Below, in pieces: positions 12,501-23,207 of a DNA stretch of 64,000 nt. Position 1 is the first letter of the stretch. Each line of letters starts with the position of its first letter. The stretch covers positions 30,423 through 94,422 of the forward strand of contig JASAND010017645.1 in NCBI GenBank assembly GCA_030248195.1, given 5' to 3'. Under the pieces are notes generated by a model. The model saw only the letters and a program-made list of their open reading frames with translations. It had not been told where the DNA came from and searched no databases. The translations under genes were made by a program, and so were the position numbers. This DNA is from Trissonchulus latispiculum (lineage: Eukaryota > Nematoda > Enoplea > Enoplida > Ironidae).

Positions 12501-15500
12501 TCACAATTTTCCTGTTTCCTTTTCCTCCTTCTTTTCCCCCTTCGTTTCCCCGTCATCCCTGTCACGCGGATCCCCGCCGGTCAGCAGTCGGCGTACCCGT
12601 TCCATTTTTCCGGACAGCTGTCGGGTTTCGGGGTGGCCGGCCTCATGATAGAGCGGGGTCTGGTCGAAAACGTCCGGGGCCGATTCACGGGTAGCCTGCC
12701 AGTCCGCCTCGAAAAAGTGACCCTCCATCCGTTTCGGGGGAAACAGGAGGGCACAGACGTGGCGACCTTCGGCCACCAGATAGTTGTAGGTGGTGCAGGC
12801 ATGATCCTGAAGCAACAAAAACAGAAATAATTCACTAAATGTAGTATTTAAAATGTAATAATTAATTAAATTTAACTAAAACAAGATACACTGTGCGAAG
12901 ACAAAACGGGGTTTAACCAACACATTGCGAAAATCAAACTTAAGTTTTGCCTCGACACAAAATTGCCACCCTCCAACCAAGTTTTTCTCGAAATGAGTCG
13001 TCAGGTCAAGGATTGGATTTTGATCAATTTTCTGGGAATCTCAGTCACCGCTCCCTCGACAGACATATTCGCTTTGTTTAGAAAATAGACCCGTGCTAGA
13101 ACTCTCCGTCAATGCAATCGCGAACATCCAAAAATGAAAATCCATTGACTCTCTCCTGTTTTGCCTTAGTGACTGCAGGCAGGCGTTTTTCATTACTTCT
13201 TTATGACAAAAAATGAAATCACTCACTATACCATGGCCGTTTTTTGTTAACAGCTTTGAAATTGGACCAATGCTTGCATAATAGTAAACAAGGGTAGTAC
13301 ACAGTGATGGGCTGGGCCAAGCACTGCCGGATAATATGCGATTTGACAATATTCATTTAAATTTTAGAAATACTCAGGGTATTTTTCAGGATTTTTGGGG
13401 GGTGCAAAAAGGAGAGAAAAGTAGTATTTTTTGGCGTATCCTGCACGTAGAAACGCAAAAAGTTCTCAAAAAATGCCAGAATTTACGCTAAAAAGAGCCA
13501 TGAACAGGAAAAATCTTCGGCGAAGACGGAAATTTTTCGAACAAGAATTTGGGGCCCCAAAAAATCCGGGAAAAAAAGGGGAAAGCAAAAATCTCGAGAG
13601 GGGGCGATTTCTGGGCGAAAGACATTTTCGAGGGTGAAGGGTCAGTCCCTCCCCCCTTGTAAAAATACCCTGATACTACTGAAAAATCCAGGTCACTTCA
13701 TCGATTGATCACAGAAATTCAATGCGTTGAGCAACACAGACAAAGAAATTGCAAACCTTGAAAACCAACATTCATGAATAAATTGCTTGAACTTTGAAAA
13801 TTTCGCTTTGGCTTTTGGCGGATAACCGGAGATCCGTTAATGAAAAATAGGCGGACATGATAATGAAAAAATATCCGGTATTACAACGGCACAACATGGA
13901 TCGGTATGTCGATCTCACCAAAAAATAAATTATTGCTGAGTGTAAAGTTTAGAGATTGTACGGCAACGTGAACGTACGGTTGAGAGGACTTCAAAGCCAA
14001 TCTTGTGCCGACGAAAGAAGGGAGTCAGACGGGTGCGGACCAGGTCCACATTTGTGGAAGCGCCCACGCCCAGCACCACCAAATCTACAACAAACCACAA
14101 TCACAGTCTAGTCACCAAAATGAACAGTCACCAAAACAACATGTCCTGTACAGTACTTTAAATTCAAGGGGGGGAGGGTATGTTTTTCAATCCTAACCAA
14201 TTCACTTTCACGTTATAGCGCAGTCTAGGGAAATTTTAACGAGGAAAGGCGTACAGCTGGATACTAAAACGTTAAAAGGTGTCATCACCTGTAAACTGTC
14301 AACCAGCAATAAACATGTCGGTCTATTAAATGAAAAACCAATCATACCCCTCAAATAGGAGTACCTAAATACGTATTGTTAGGACGTACCTAACTTTGGG
14401 ACCAGCATTCCGAGAAGGGCAACGGAGGCCTCGTCAATGTCTTCTGCCTTGTAAACCTGAAATAAATAAAAACACAAACTAACGAAACAATAATTTAGCA
14501 GGAAAGGCAAATTTTACAATTACAGCAAACCAACAAATACAATTCCATAATAATTATGCCTGTAAAGGCGAAGTGACCGCGGAGAGAACTCCAACCTACA
14601 GAAGATTATAGAGTGCCGGTGCTTATCTCCGGATTCTCAGCCCGAAGCCAGAAGCGACAACTCTAATGTTGACTACATCTGTGGAAGGGGGCATCGGGCA
14701 TTACTCCAGAACACAGACTCCTGTTACCTTCCCACCGTAGTGGTGCCCATTTAACGACCAGTTAAGGATAGACAGCTGGGTTGGCTAGAGCTCACGGCGA
14801 ACCGATATGTGCTCAGTCTCTTGCTCAAGGGGATTTGTTAAAGCTTTGTGACAGCGGGGATTCGAACCTAGGACCGTAAGATCTTCTACTAGAACGTCTT
14901 ACCACTCGGCCATCACGGCACTACGGTCATGCCTGTCAGTACGATCTTTGCAGTGGCTTAGCCAGAAAAAAACTTAAGAGGGGGCAGTCTAAGATTATTG
15001 TGAGGGGGGGGGTCTCGGGAGCGGAACCAAAATAAGCTGACTGGTTTTTCGAAATTTCAACCAACAAATGTTTTAGGAGACATCTTCGAAGCCTACAAGG
15101 GGACCAGGATTTGGACACATTGTGCCGCAAATTACGCATGGCGTTGTCAAACAATGCCAAATACGCCTAGAAAAATAGTTGGTGTATACTCCAGCAGAAG
15201 TACCAAAAACGTTTCATGCTTGAGGTTTATAAAACGAGCTCACTGCTGCGCATGGAATAGACGTTTGGGAGGTGGGTCTAACTCCACAACTTTGGGGAGG
15301 AGAATTTCCGTACCTGGCCCTCTCCCGCCTACGCCAGTGGTTCCCTGACACATAAGGGGGACTTTTGGCGGCCAATTTATCGACTTTCTTCGATGTCGCT
15401 GATTTTTACACGTTTTTATTGTCCAAATGATAAATTTCGACGAGTTTTTTTACAATTACAAGTCTAACGGTTGTTGCGTAATAGTGCAATCTCAAAGTTG

Positions 15501-17958
15501 AGACTGGATTTGTGTTATATAAATGTAGGAGTTGCGAAAAGTGAGTTGCGAAAAGTTGTCACCTTTTCAAGTGCGCCAGAGAAATCGGCAAAATGGGATC
15601 CGTCCAAAATTACCATGTTTCTAAATTGCGGAAACCAGAGGCAATCTTAACGAACTAATAACTCAGAGATAAAGTTTGTGGCCCCGGAGCCAATGCTCGC
15701 TGGTCGGATCAACAGCAATGGCAGCGCCTTTACCACTCGACCAATCGCACAAAACACAGTTTCAAGAGAAACTAAAACAAATATATATTATGTACGTATT
15801 CAACAAGAATTACATGCCTTCCAGGAGAAGACAAGTTTCGGCAACAGACAAACCGGACCGGACAGGAACCGCCCGTCATTGGTTCGAAATCCCATGACAC
15901 TGTAGGTATCCACCATGATCAGATGATCCTTGTAGTCCTGATTCAGGACACTCACGGTGGTGCGCTCCGTCTGTGGGCTGTCCAGATTCTGTAGATGAAA
16001 CTCCCCGGTGGAGAGCTGTTCGATGGTGTTGGGCGCGTAGCGAGTGGGACGCAGCTGACGGGTGGCTGAAAATAGGTATGTAACATATAAAAAATTAAAA
16101 ACGAAAATAACTACAATCCTATCCACAGAAATTATATACCTGCATAAAGTAAAAAAAACAGTTGTTACAAAGGCAGCCAAGAAGTTGGCTAAAATTGTAC
16201 AAGTATATATATATATACCCAGGAAAACGTTTTGAGAAATTTGAGTGATTGACTAGGACATAATATTTCACATCCCTTTTTTGGATGCTTTCCCCCTGGA
16301 TGGATTCCCGAGCAAATTTTTGCATCACCCCCCACTCACTACGTATGTTTTGATTGATTCGGTCAAAATTCAAGTTTCTAACAGTTTCCAGCGTCGCAGA
16401 TTTTAATGCTAATAAAACTGAATTTATGAGCACTTTTCAGCCTTTAGCTATAGCCGGTCCAAAGCAAGAGAGTGTTGCTGCATTTTTGATGATTGTAGAA
16501 TACTCTAGAGGCCCCACCCCAAACTTTCCCCCTGGAAACGACAACTCCTCGCAGTAGACTCAGCCTCCCCCCCCCTTTCCTTCAGACACAAATTAGTATC
16601 CCTACAGATACGTACAAAATATACGTATTTACATCTGGGGTTTTTTAGGCAAAAATAAGTGGGGGGAGACGCCCCACCCTACTAGTGGGGGGAGGGGTCC
16701 AAAAGTGGGGGGGGGGAAATAAAATGGGCTAAAAATGACCGCCCCCGCCCCTCCCCCCAGTAAACAAACCCCAGTACGTAAGTTCTGTACCTTTGAGCAT
16801 AGGCATTTTCTCATCCGGATTCTGAATCCAATGCTCCGGGACCGGATCTTGCATGTTGGGATTGGGGTCCGGCGGATGGGGAAACTCCCCGCCTGTCAAC
16901 TCGTCCGGCCGGAGGCGCCGGGTGGGCGGGGGCCGCTTGGGCAGGCCAGCCGCCGGTACAAAGCCCCCCTGAGTCTGAGCGCGAGGTTTCAGCTCTCTTC
17001 GGGGCACGGCAGGCTTGGCCGGTGAAGACGAGTTGTTTTCTGTGCTGTCTGTATTCGCTGGAGGCGACGATGCTTTGGACGAAGACGGGCCGTGATCATT
17101 GGAGCAAACTCTAAAAAATAAAAGGAAGTTTAATAAATTAGACAGAATAGACAAGTAAATAGACAAAAAACTGAACTTCCTAAACCTGGACAATTTCGGT
17201 GACAGAAAGACTGGCTTGTTTTTAGGTATCTCTCTGTTCGGGGGAGGCGGTTTTTGGGTAGGGTATATAGACAATGGGACGCACGAAAGATTTTGTAAAC
17301 AAGGTTTGAATTTGCAATAATAAAAATTCATATGGTTTTATTTGGTATATAAATATTTGAAATAATCCAGGCAGAATGGCCCTTATCATGGACGTCGCCA
17401 ATTCAAACGACTTCGGACTGAAAATGTTAATCAACAAAAGCAAGATCACTGGAATGACCAACTCGTAGCTTTATGCCATCCAAGTGGTTAAATTATGCTA
17501 CCAAGTGTTTCGTTCTCCTCATTCCTGCCTATTTCCGCTTAACAAATGCAAAATTTTTAGCTCAGCAGCAAAGACTAGCTACTGTAAAGCACTTTTCAAA
17601 AATATAAAAATGTTCGCCAACCCCCAGCAATCCGTGCGCCCCTCCAGCAGTTTTGCCTAGAAAAACTCTAGGCAAGCTACAGCTGTTGAATGCACCTCAT
17701 AGCAGAAAATCCTGTCATCTTCCCACCTCAACGAACCACCGACAAAAGTTAATAACTGCGTTGACTTAGAGCACTTATGGCAAACCGAAATGAAAATCAA
17801 ACACTTGGCTCGATAAGTCATGAGAAACCGAAAGCCAAACCCGGCAAACAAAAATACACGACACGTAGAAGTCACCTGATTTGGACCCGAGACGCGGCTC
17901 TCACAGAAGAAGTTGCAACAGGGCTGGTTGAGATCGCACGAAAAATCGAATAAGACAT
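12501..17958 (-). CDS. NDUFAF3: NADH dehydrogenase 1 alpha subcomplex assembly factor 3, complete, 6 coding exons
   Basis: Exons (minus strand): 17958-17876, 17110-16791, 16065-15818, 14456-14390, 14084-13978, 12806-12501; 1131 nt, 376 aa. Phases match at every junction. The first exon starts MSYSIFRAISTSPV, a Ser/Arg-rich mitochondrial presequence. Residues 28-135 are a proline-rich, probably disordered linker with the PEHWIQNPDEKMP block. From about 173 the Mth938-like core aligns without gaps to the metazoan family (VDTYSVMGF, SGPVCLLPKL, LDLVVLGVGAS, ACTTYNYLVAEGR, ALLFPP). NDUFAF3 acts with NDUFAF4 in early complex I assembly at the mitochondrial inner membrane. The protein is about twice the mammalian length because of the linker and a charged C-terminal tail (KKEEKETGKL). 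Exon 3 ends at a GC rather than a GT donor. Introns contain MITEs and a SINE. Confidence 0.93.
13375..13672. mobile_element. Small hAT-like MITE in an NDUFAF3 intron
   Basis: Terminal inverted repeats CAGGGTATTTTT...AAAAATACCCTG are flanked by a 5-bp direct repeat ATACT (13370-13374 and 13673-13677). The inside is G-rich near the left and C-rich near the right end, with no coding frame. A 5-bp TSD occurs in some hAT groups but is weaker evidence than 8 bp. Confidence 0.6.
14564..14928 (-). mobile_element. tRNA-derived SINE in an NDUFAF3 intron
   Basis: On the minus strand the head carries an RNA polymerase III A box (TGGCCGAGTGGT, 14912-14901) and B box (GGTTCGAATCC, 14868-14858) in a tRNA-Leu/Ser-like context. 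A tRNA-unrelated body follows. ATGCCTGT flanks it on both sides (14556-14563 and 14929-14936). It is not a functional tRNA: the anticodon arm region is unusual and no acceptor pairing is evident. Confidence 0.75.
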
Positions 17959-18030
17959 CGTATGAACTCCAACGAAGCTGCAAAAACCGATAAGTATATA
18001 TATATTTATTATGCGTGGTACGGATTATAT

Positions 18031-18246
18031 ATATACAAGTAGGAAAAATGCTCCTTGCAGTCGCATGAAAAAGTTAAAATGAGCTATTATGGCCAACATT
18101 TAAACGTGCTGAGGACAAGATTTAAAATGTTTAATATGAGCCAACATCTAAATAAGTAGAGGACAAGATGTAAACGTCTAACATGAGCCGCTACGTTTCT
18201 CTTGGGCTCATATTGACGCTCACTTTGGTTACGCCTGTGGTACGTG
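18031..18246. repeat. Single end of the ACAAGT...GCTCC foldback family
   Basis: The segment begins ACAAGTAGGAAAAATGCTCC and contains GAGGACAAGAT and ATATGAGCC blocks. It is related to the arms of the element at 25554-26172 and closely similar to 52424-52610. Only one arm is present. Confidence 0.5.
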
Positions 18247-18413
18247 TCCTCTAAACAGACATTGTTAAACCTAGCCAGAAAAGACTGAATATTAGTAGTG
18301 GCGCATACGTTTTAAGCAAAAATCAGAATTGCCTGATTTTTCAACTTCGCTTCAAAACATTTGTTTGTTTTTCGACGTTGCTTCTAGATCTCACTATACG
18401 TATGTATATACTA

Positions 18414-18490
18414 GGGATCGACCGGAACTCCGAAAAACCGGAACCGGAACCGGAACGAGCTTTAAAAAACCGGAACCGGAACCGGAACCA
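18414..18490. repeat. CGGAAC array, probable end of a lost hAT-like element
   Basis: It starts CTAGGGATCGACCGG and continues as CGGAACCGGAACC units. A matching opposite end was not found, so this may be a truncated element. Confidence 0.4.
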
Positions 18491-18766
18491 GCTCTTTAAC
18501 ACTACAAAAATCGAAATTTTTTCTTAGCTTCTGGACAATTTTCGCTCAATTTTTCGTATTTTTGTAGCTAATAGAACGTTGTAATAACATTTGAATTGTA
18601 TTTTACATAGTTAATTCAATGCATGAAAACGAAATTTGCAATTTATATATTAGGAGAATTTTTCTTGTTATACAGTTAAAGTTTACTACATGTATATATA
18701 TAGCTCTAAAACTGTATACAATATATGTATACAACTTAATTATACACGGTATCGGTATGAGTACTT

Positions 18767-19451
18767 TATTCAATCACATTCAAGACGCAAAAAACTACGT
18801 ATATATATATATATATTTACGTTATTACACCGAATCTCGGTGAATGACTTGATTGAATGCAAGTTGACTTCTCAGGGAAATCTATTGGCAAATTAAAAAT
18901 TTTTTAGTTAAGCAGAATATTAAGAATATTAAATTAAATTAAATATATACATAGAAATTAATTCCACGAAATATCTGCAAGCATCAAAATTGTTAGAAGA
19001 GCTTTTTTAGTTTATTATCTAATTTGACAAACAATCTTTGGTCATATATAATCAACTAGAGCTCCAGGAAAAGTTACAGCATTTTCAAAACACTAAATCA
19101 AAAATTTAATTGTTGCAAAAATGCCATCGACATTTAGCTAAGATATCCATTATTATTTAGCTTAAGATAACTATTATAATTTTAGTTTACTTTTATTCTG
19201 TTTGTATGTATTCAAGAGAAAAAGCCTGAATCTAGCTATGAGCTTACATAGGTTAGCTTTAATAACTGGTCTTCAGTTTTTAAATTTTGCCCATGGGTGA
19301 CCTTAGCTTATAATTACTTATTTGGTTCTAGCTGTTTTGTGAGAATGCAAATTTTTGTACCTTTTTGGAGATCTTTGTCTCGTTGCAATATTTAAATTTT
19401 CATCCATTAAACATATAAAGACTAAAGTCTTTTTCACACTTTTCAAAGAAA
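18767..19451 (-). repeat. 3' pseudo-LTR of the Penelope-like element
   Basis: Direct repeat of 24382-25064, differing mainly in the length of a (TA)n tract near 18800. It begins TATTCAATCACATTC and ends at ...CACTTTTCAAAGAAA. Confidence 0.85.
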
Positions 19452-19621
19452 TTTGAAAAACAAACACAATCTTTACAATATATACCATTAATGTCTATAC
19501 CTGCCAAGCCACCTTTAGTGACGACAGTTTCGTAAGTCATCGTAGAAGTGTCAGATTCATCGCTAGGAATTCTTTCATCATCAGCCGTTGCATACTCTTC
19601 ATTACTATTAGACGAATTCAT
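19400..19621 (-). CDS. Small acidic ORF downstream of the Penelope RT (uncertain)
   Basis: An ATG frame beginning MNSSNSNEEYATADDERIP encodes about 73 residues. It is rich in Asp/Glu/Ser/Thr, has a C-x2-C-x-C cluster (CKDCVC), and ends inside the 3' pseudo-LTR. I do not recognise it. It may be a chance frame or the tail of a lost 3' ORF. Confidence 0.2.
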   Translation of the reverse strand: MNSSNSNEEYATADDERIPSDESDTSTMTYETVVTKGGLAGIDINGIYCKDCVCFSNFFEKCEKDFSLYMFNG

Positions 19622-19778
19622 ATTTACCAAAATTATCAATAACTTATCTAAATATAAATAAAAGAAAATTTAAAACATTTGCATACCATTTAATTCATAT
19701 GTACTACACAAAAGTGCAAGGTGATAAAATAGCATTTACGGATCGCTTTGTTATGCCCGACCATTCCTGATTGTGGGA

Positions 19779-19865
19779 CTCATCAGGGGCTTACAATCAG
19801 GTTCAAATTTTTAGTAGAAAATTAAAAATTTTATTTTTGACAATGAACTGTTCGGTTTCGTCCCC
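19779..19865 (-). ncRNA. Hammerhead-like core boxes (weak)
   Basis: On the minus strand GGGGACGAAAC (19865-19855) precedes CTGATGAGTCCC (19786-19775). The GGGAC and GTCCC halves could pair as stem II in a permuted (type II) hammerhead. A GTC follows GAAAC at a plausible distance. The would-be stem I does not pair, so this looks degenerate. Penelope-like elements are known hosts of hammerhead motifs. Confidence 0.25.
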
Positions 19866-19979
19866 TAGCGATCAACTCCACTTATTCGTGAGACATTTAT
19901 GTTTCTTTCAAACACATACATATGTGCATAACATTGAATTTAAAAGCAACTATTTACATAGTCCTTATTCTATTTTAAA

Positions 19980-22193
19980 CTATCTAATGCATTCCACCCA
20001 TAGTATATTTGGTTTTATATTTACAAAAATCTGATTAATTTTCAATATTTTATCATAATTCCTACAAAATTTTAATTTCAATTTTCGTTTTGAATAATTT
20101 TTTGTTAACAAATAATTTACCAATCTTTTTAACTTAAATACAAATGACAGTTTTGTACTACATATCCTTGCATATCTTAATACCTCATTAACATAAACTG
20201 TATAGGCTACATTAGAAGAGAAATTACCGTACAAATTAGGAAATTTTACTACGTGAAAGTTATAATCGTCAGTTTTATCAAATACTTCACACATAAACTT
20301 ATTATTAATAATATCTAATTTAATGTCTAATACATTTGCTGCATAATCATTTAAATTTTCTCTATTTAAAATTAAACATAGAGGATAAATTTCCATAAAA
20401 ATACTATCGAAAAATCCCTTATCATTAAGAATTGTGATATCATCAATATATCTGAATACATATCTTAACTTTCTAAGCGCATTAAAATTATGCTTATATA
20501 ACATTCTTTTCATAAAAATATATTCATAATAAAATAAAAATAAATTAGCTAAATACGGAGCACAATCAGTCCCCATAGGTATTCCACATTTTTGTTTGAA
20601 CATCATGTCTCCACATTCAATATACAAATTATCCAATAACCAACCAATATTCGATATCAAATCCACAGCAGTTAATTTATTTCCTGTATTAGTATTACAA
20701 CCCCATCTAGCACTTCCTTTGTATAGAATTATACACTTGTTTTTAGTATTTGCAAAAGCTAATTTTATTAAGTAACCTAACGCCTCTTTTATTTCCTTAT
20801 GCGGAATACTTGTATACAGTTGACCGAAATCATACGTATAAACTGATTTAGCAGACTGTCTTTTATTTATAGAATGTATTGCATCTAATATAACACTAGA
20901 TCTATCAATTATCCAAAATAAATTGGCATTATTTTTAGTATTTTGGTAAATAGCATTAGTATACATTCTTAATCTATTTAATATCAATTTTAAAGCACAA
21001 CCAATTCCCTTTGACACAGGTTTTGTAATTGCGCTGTGACTGGCTACTATAAATCTGTGTTTAATTGGATTCTTATGAAATTTAGGAATCATATATATAA
21101 ATGGGAATTGTTTACAGGTTTCTGTAACATTCCAGCCCATACAGTACATATCTTCACATAAACTATTAATTAAAATATCTTTATTAACTTCGACATATTC
21201 GTACACATCACTTACAAAATTTATATTATTATTATTACTAGTATCAACTTTAATTCCTAATTCATTTAAAATAACACTAATGTAATGTTGTTTGCAGATT
21301 ATAGCATAGGTTTGATTTGCTTTATCAATTGGAGTAAATACATAATTCTTTTGTAACTTACGGAGTTCATTTTTACTACTTTCTATATTCAACTGTTTAT
21401 TTATTGTAAAGTTACCATACCTATTTAACTGACTTTCAACCATTTCATATATTCTACTGCTCCACAAATATAAATTACACTTATCAATCTCCGATACTTT
21501 CTTATTAATACCTAAACTTTTAATATACCTACTCAAGCCTATTTTCACACTTTCCATAGTTTTATTCTTATCATTATCTTTAGCCATGCGATATCTACAT
21601 CCCAATGCAAGTAATCGACTTATTACCTCATTATCTACAACACTTACATCGCCAGTAATTATGTGCCTATGATAATTATCAACATAATTTATTTTTTCTT
21701 TACACATACAAGTATCATTTTGTTTTAAGAAATCCATAACTTTTAAATTACTAACCGTTTCCTTATAATTAAATATTAAACTTGACGTACTATTATCGTA
21801 TTTATATATGATCATAGGTCTAGCATATAACTTATTTTCCAATGGCCAATAGGTTGAAGCATAGTCAAAAACAATTCGGAAATCAATAATATCAAATAAT
21901 TTATTAGCGTAATGAAATAAAATTTTAGGTTTCTTAGGCTGTTTCAACTTTTCATTGTTAATACTACTCTTATACATTTTAGTCAGGCACAAATCTATAA
22001 GCAACTCTACCATATCACCACTATCTTGTTTATCTGAAATAAGCAAAAACAACTTTCTTATTTCCGATCTGCGTAGACCAAAAATAATTTTAGTAATGCT
22101 TTTTCGATATTCTAATTTATCTCTTATAGTACTATCTAGTAGCTCTTTATATAACTCATCAGCATTTATCCTTAACTGTGTGCTGGAAGGTTT
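19980..22193 (-). CDS. Penelope-type reverse transcriptase
   Basis: The frame opens at 22193 and stops at 19980; the first ATG in it is at 22013. The RT core has motif A YDFGQLYTSIPH (Asp), motif B GIPMGTDCAPYLANLFL, and motif C RYIDDI with the two catalytic aspartates. Upstream, a conserved C-x-C...HIITGDV segment and the PIDKANQ region match the N-terminal RT extension of Naiad-like elements. It copies element RNA at a target nick or telomeric end. The 5' end overlaps the endonuclease frame by about 22 bases in another phase, so the two products are either fused by a -1 shift or made separately. No internal stops. Confidence 0.9.
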   Translation of the reverse strand, partial: KPSSTQLRINADELYKELLDSTIRDKLEYRKSITKIIFGLRRSEIRKLFLLISDKQDSGDMVELLIDLCLTKMYKSSINNEKLKQPKKPKILFHYANKLFDIIDFRIVFDYASTYWPLENKLYARPMIIYKYDNSTSSLIFNYKETVSNLKVMDFLKQNDTCMCKEKINYVDNYHRHIITGDVSVVDNEVISRLLALGCRYRMAKDNDKNKTMESVKIGLSRYIKSLGINKKVSEIDKCNLYLWSSRIYEMVESQLNRYGNFTINKQLNIESSKNELRKLQKNYVFTPIDKANQTYAIICKQHYISVILNELGIKVDTSNNNNINFVSDVYEYVEVNKDILINSLCEDMYCMGWNVTETCKQFPFIYMIPKFHKNPIKHRFIVASHSAITKPVSKGIGCALKLILNRLRMYTNAIYQNTKNNANLFWIIDRSSVILDAIHSINKRQSAKSVYTYDFGQLYTSIPHKEIKEALGYLIKLAFANTKNKCIILYKGSARWGCNTNTGNKLTAVDLISNIGWLLDNLYIECGDMMFKQKCGIPMGTDCAPYLANLFLFYYEYIFMKRMLYKHNFNALRKLRYVFRYIDDITILNDKGFFDSIFMEIYPLCLILNRENLNDYAANVLDIKLDIINNKFMCEVFDKTDDYNFHVVKFPNLYGNFSSNVAYTVYVNEVLRYARICSTKLSFVFKLKRLVNYLLTKNYSKRKLKLKFCRNYDKILKINQIFVNIKPNILWVECIR

Positions 22194-22798
22194 TTATAAC
22201 CTCTAGATCTTGTTCTTTGAGATTTACTAAAATTACAATACACAGGTAAATTATTATTTTCGTTTCTTAAATAATCATTAAGTCCATACGGGTATTTTGT
22301 TTTAAGTAATTTAATCCAGTATTCCTCCCTATCTAATAAATTCTGTCTATTAATAGACTCATCATCCACGTAATGAACCTTTTCAATAATTTTAAGACTG
22401 AATTTTTTACAAGCATTATTTTGAAAATGTGATACTAAATTAAAACACCCAGACTGCCCTGAACCACAAATAGCTCTAATATGTTCCATCATTCTTATCC
22501 TGAATTTACGCTTAGTTTGTCCTACATACTGCATACCGCATTCCATACATGTAATTAAATAAATCACATTCGTTGTGTCACAAGTTAAAGATAGTTTATC
22601 ATTGTTAATTACATTGTAGTTCCACGACTTATACGTATTCTTAAATGTTTGCTGAGTGTCCGTACGACAGCAAACGATGCATCTCGCTCTATCACAGGTA
22701 ATATATTTAGACGCAGGTGAAAAACCACCCGAGCATGACGCCTCACCCAAAGCGACATGGGTGGACACGGAGAAGGTTAGGTTTTTAAAAGGGACCAA
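22172..22798 (-). CDS. GIY-YIG endonuclease of the Penelope-like element
   Basis: About 208 residues from the frame opening. A cysteine-rich segment (CDRARCIVCC) precedes the nuclease fold. VIYLITC and QYVGQTKRKF provide the GIY and YIG strands, followed by the Arg/His/Glu set in RIRMMEH and the metal-binding glutamate in DREEYWIKLL. No ATG starts the open stretch. Translation may start by splicing from an upstream exon or at a non-ATG codon. Its place upstream of the RT defines the permuted architecture. Confidence 0.88.
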   Translation of the reverse strand: MVPFKNLTFSVSTHVALGEASCSGGFSPASKYITCDRARCIVCCRTDTQQTFKNTYKSWNYNVINNDKLSLTCDTTNVIYLITCMECGMQYVGQTKRKFRIRMMEHIRAICGSGQSGCFNLVSHFQNNACKKFSLKIIEKVHYVDDESINRQNLLDREEYWIKLLKTKYPYGLNDYLRNENNNLPVYCNFSKSQRTRSRGYKNLPAHS

Positions 22799-23207
22799 CC
22801 CAATGAAAAAACCCCAAAAAAACTAAGTGTAGCCTGGCCCAAAAAGGGGGCTTACCGTGATTTTGCCCCATAAATTGGTTATAACCGGTTCACACACTTA
22901 GTGAAATAACTATACATAAATAGAGCTAAGTGATAAGCCTGAATAAAAAGTTAAATAACCGATTGCAAGTATAGTGAACTATAGGTAGGGGGAAATTTAG
23001 AAAAAGTGGGGTCCCTCCTATAAACCCCGTTACTATGGATTATTAACGATGACTAACTATAAAAAGAGAAGTCTATTAATAAGTACGGACACAAGACCCT
23101 ATCACAAAAAAATTCTTTACCGTTCAAATTATTCAAGACAAAACAGCAATTAACAATAAAGCAATAACAAGCATTTCAAGAAGAATAAAAGTTCCAGTCC
23201 TCAGAAT
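22799..23207 (-). other. Spacer between ORF1 and endonuclease
   Basis: Non-coding. A short inverted repeat (CTAAGTGT...ACACTTAG, about 22822-22901) lies here. On the minus strand a GTAAGC-type donor near 22855 suggests a spliced or structured linker RNA. Confidence 0.35.

Noticed and set aside
14851..14928. A functional tRNA gene on the minus strand
   Set aside because: A and B boxes are present, but acceptor pairing and anticodon arm are not normal and a SINE body plus TSD surround it.
14955..15350. Another hAT-like MITE with CAGTGGC ends
   Set aside because: The left end CAGTGGCTTAGCC looks right, but the right end and TSD do not match cleanly.
18767..19451. Hammerhead ribozyme inside the pseudo-LTR
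   Set aside because: No CTGATGA core on either strand of the repeat; only weak boxes outside it.
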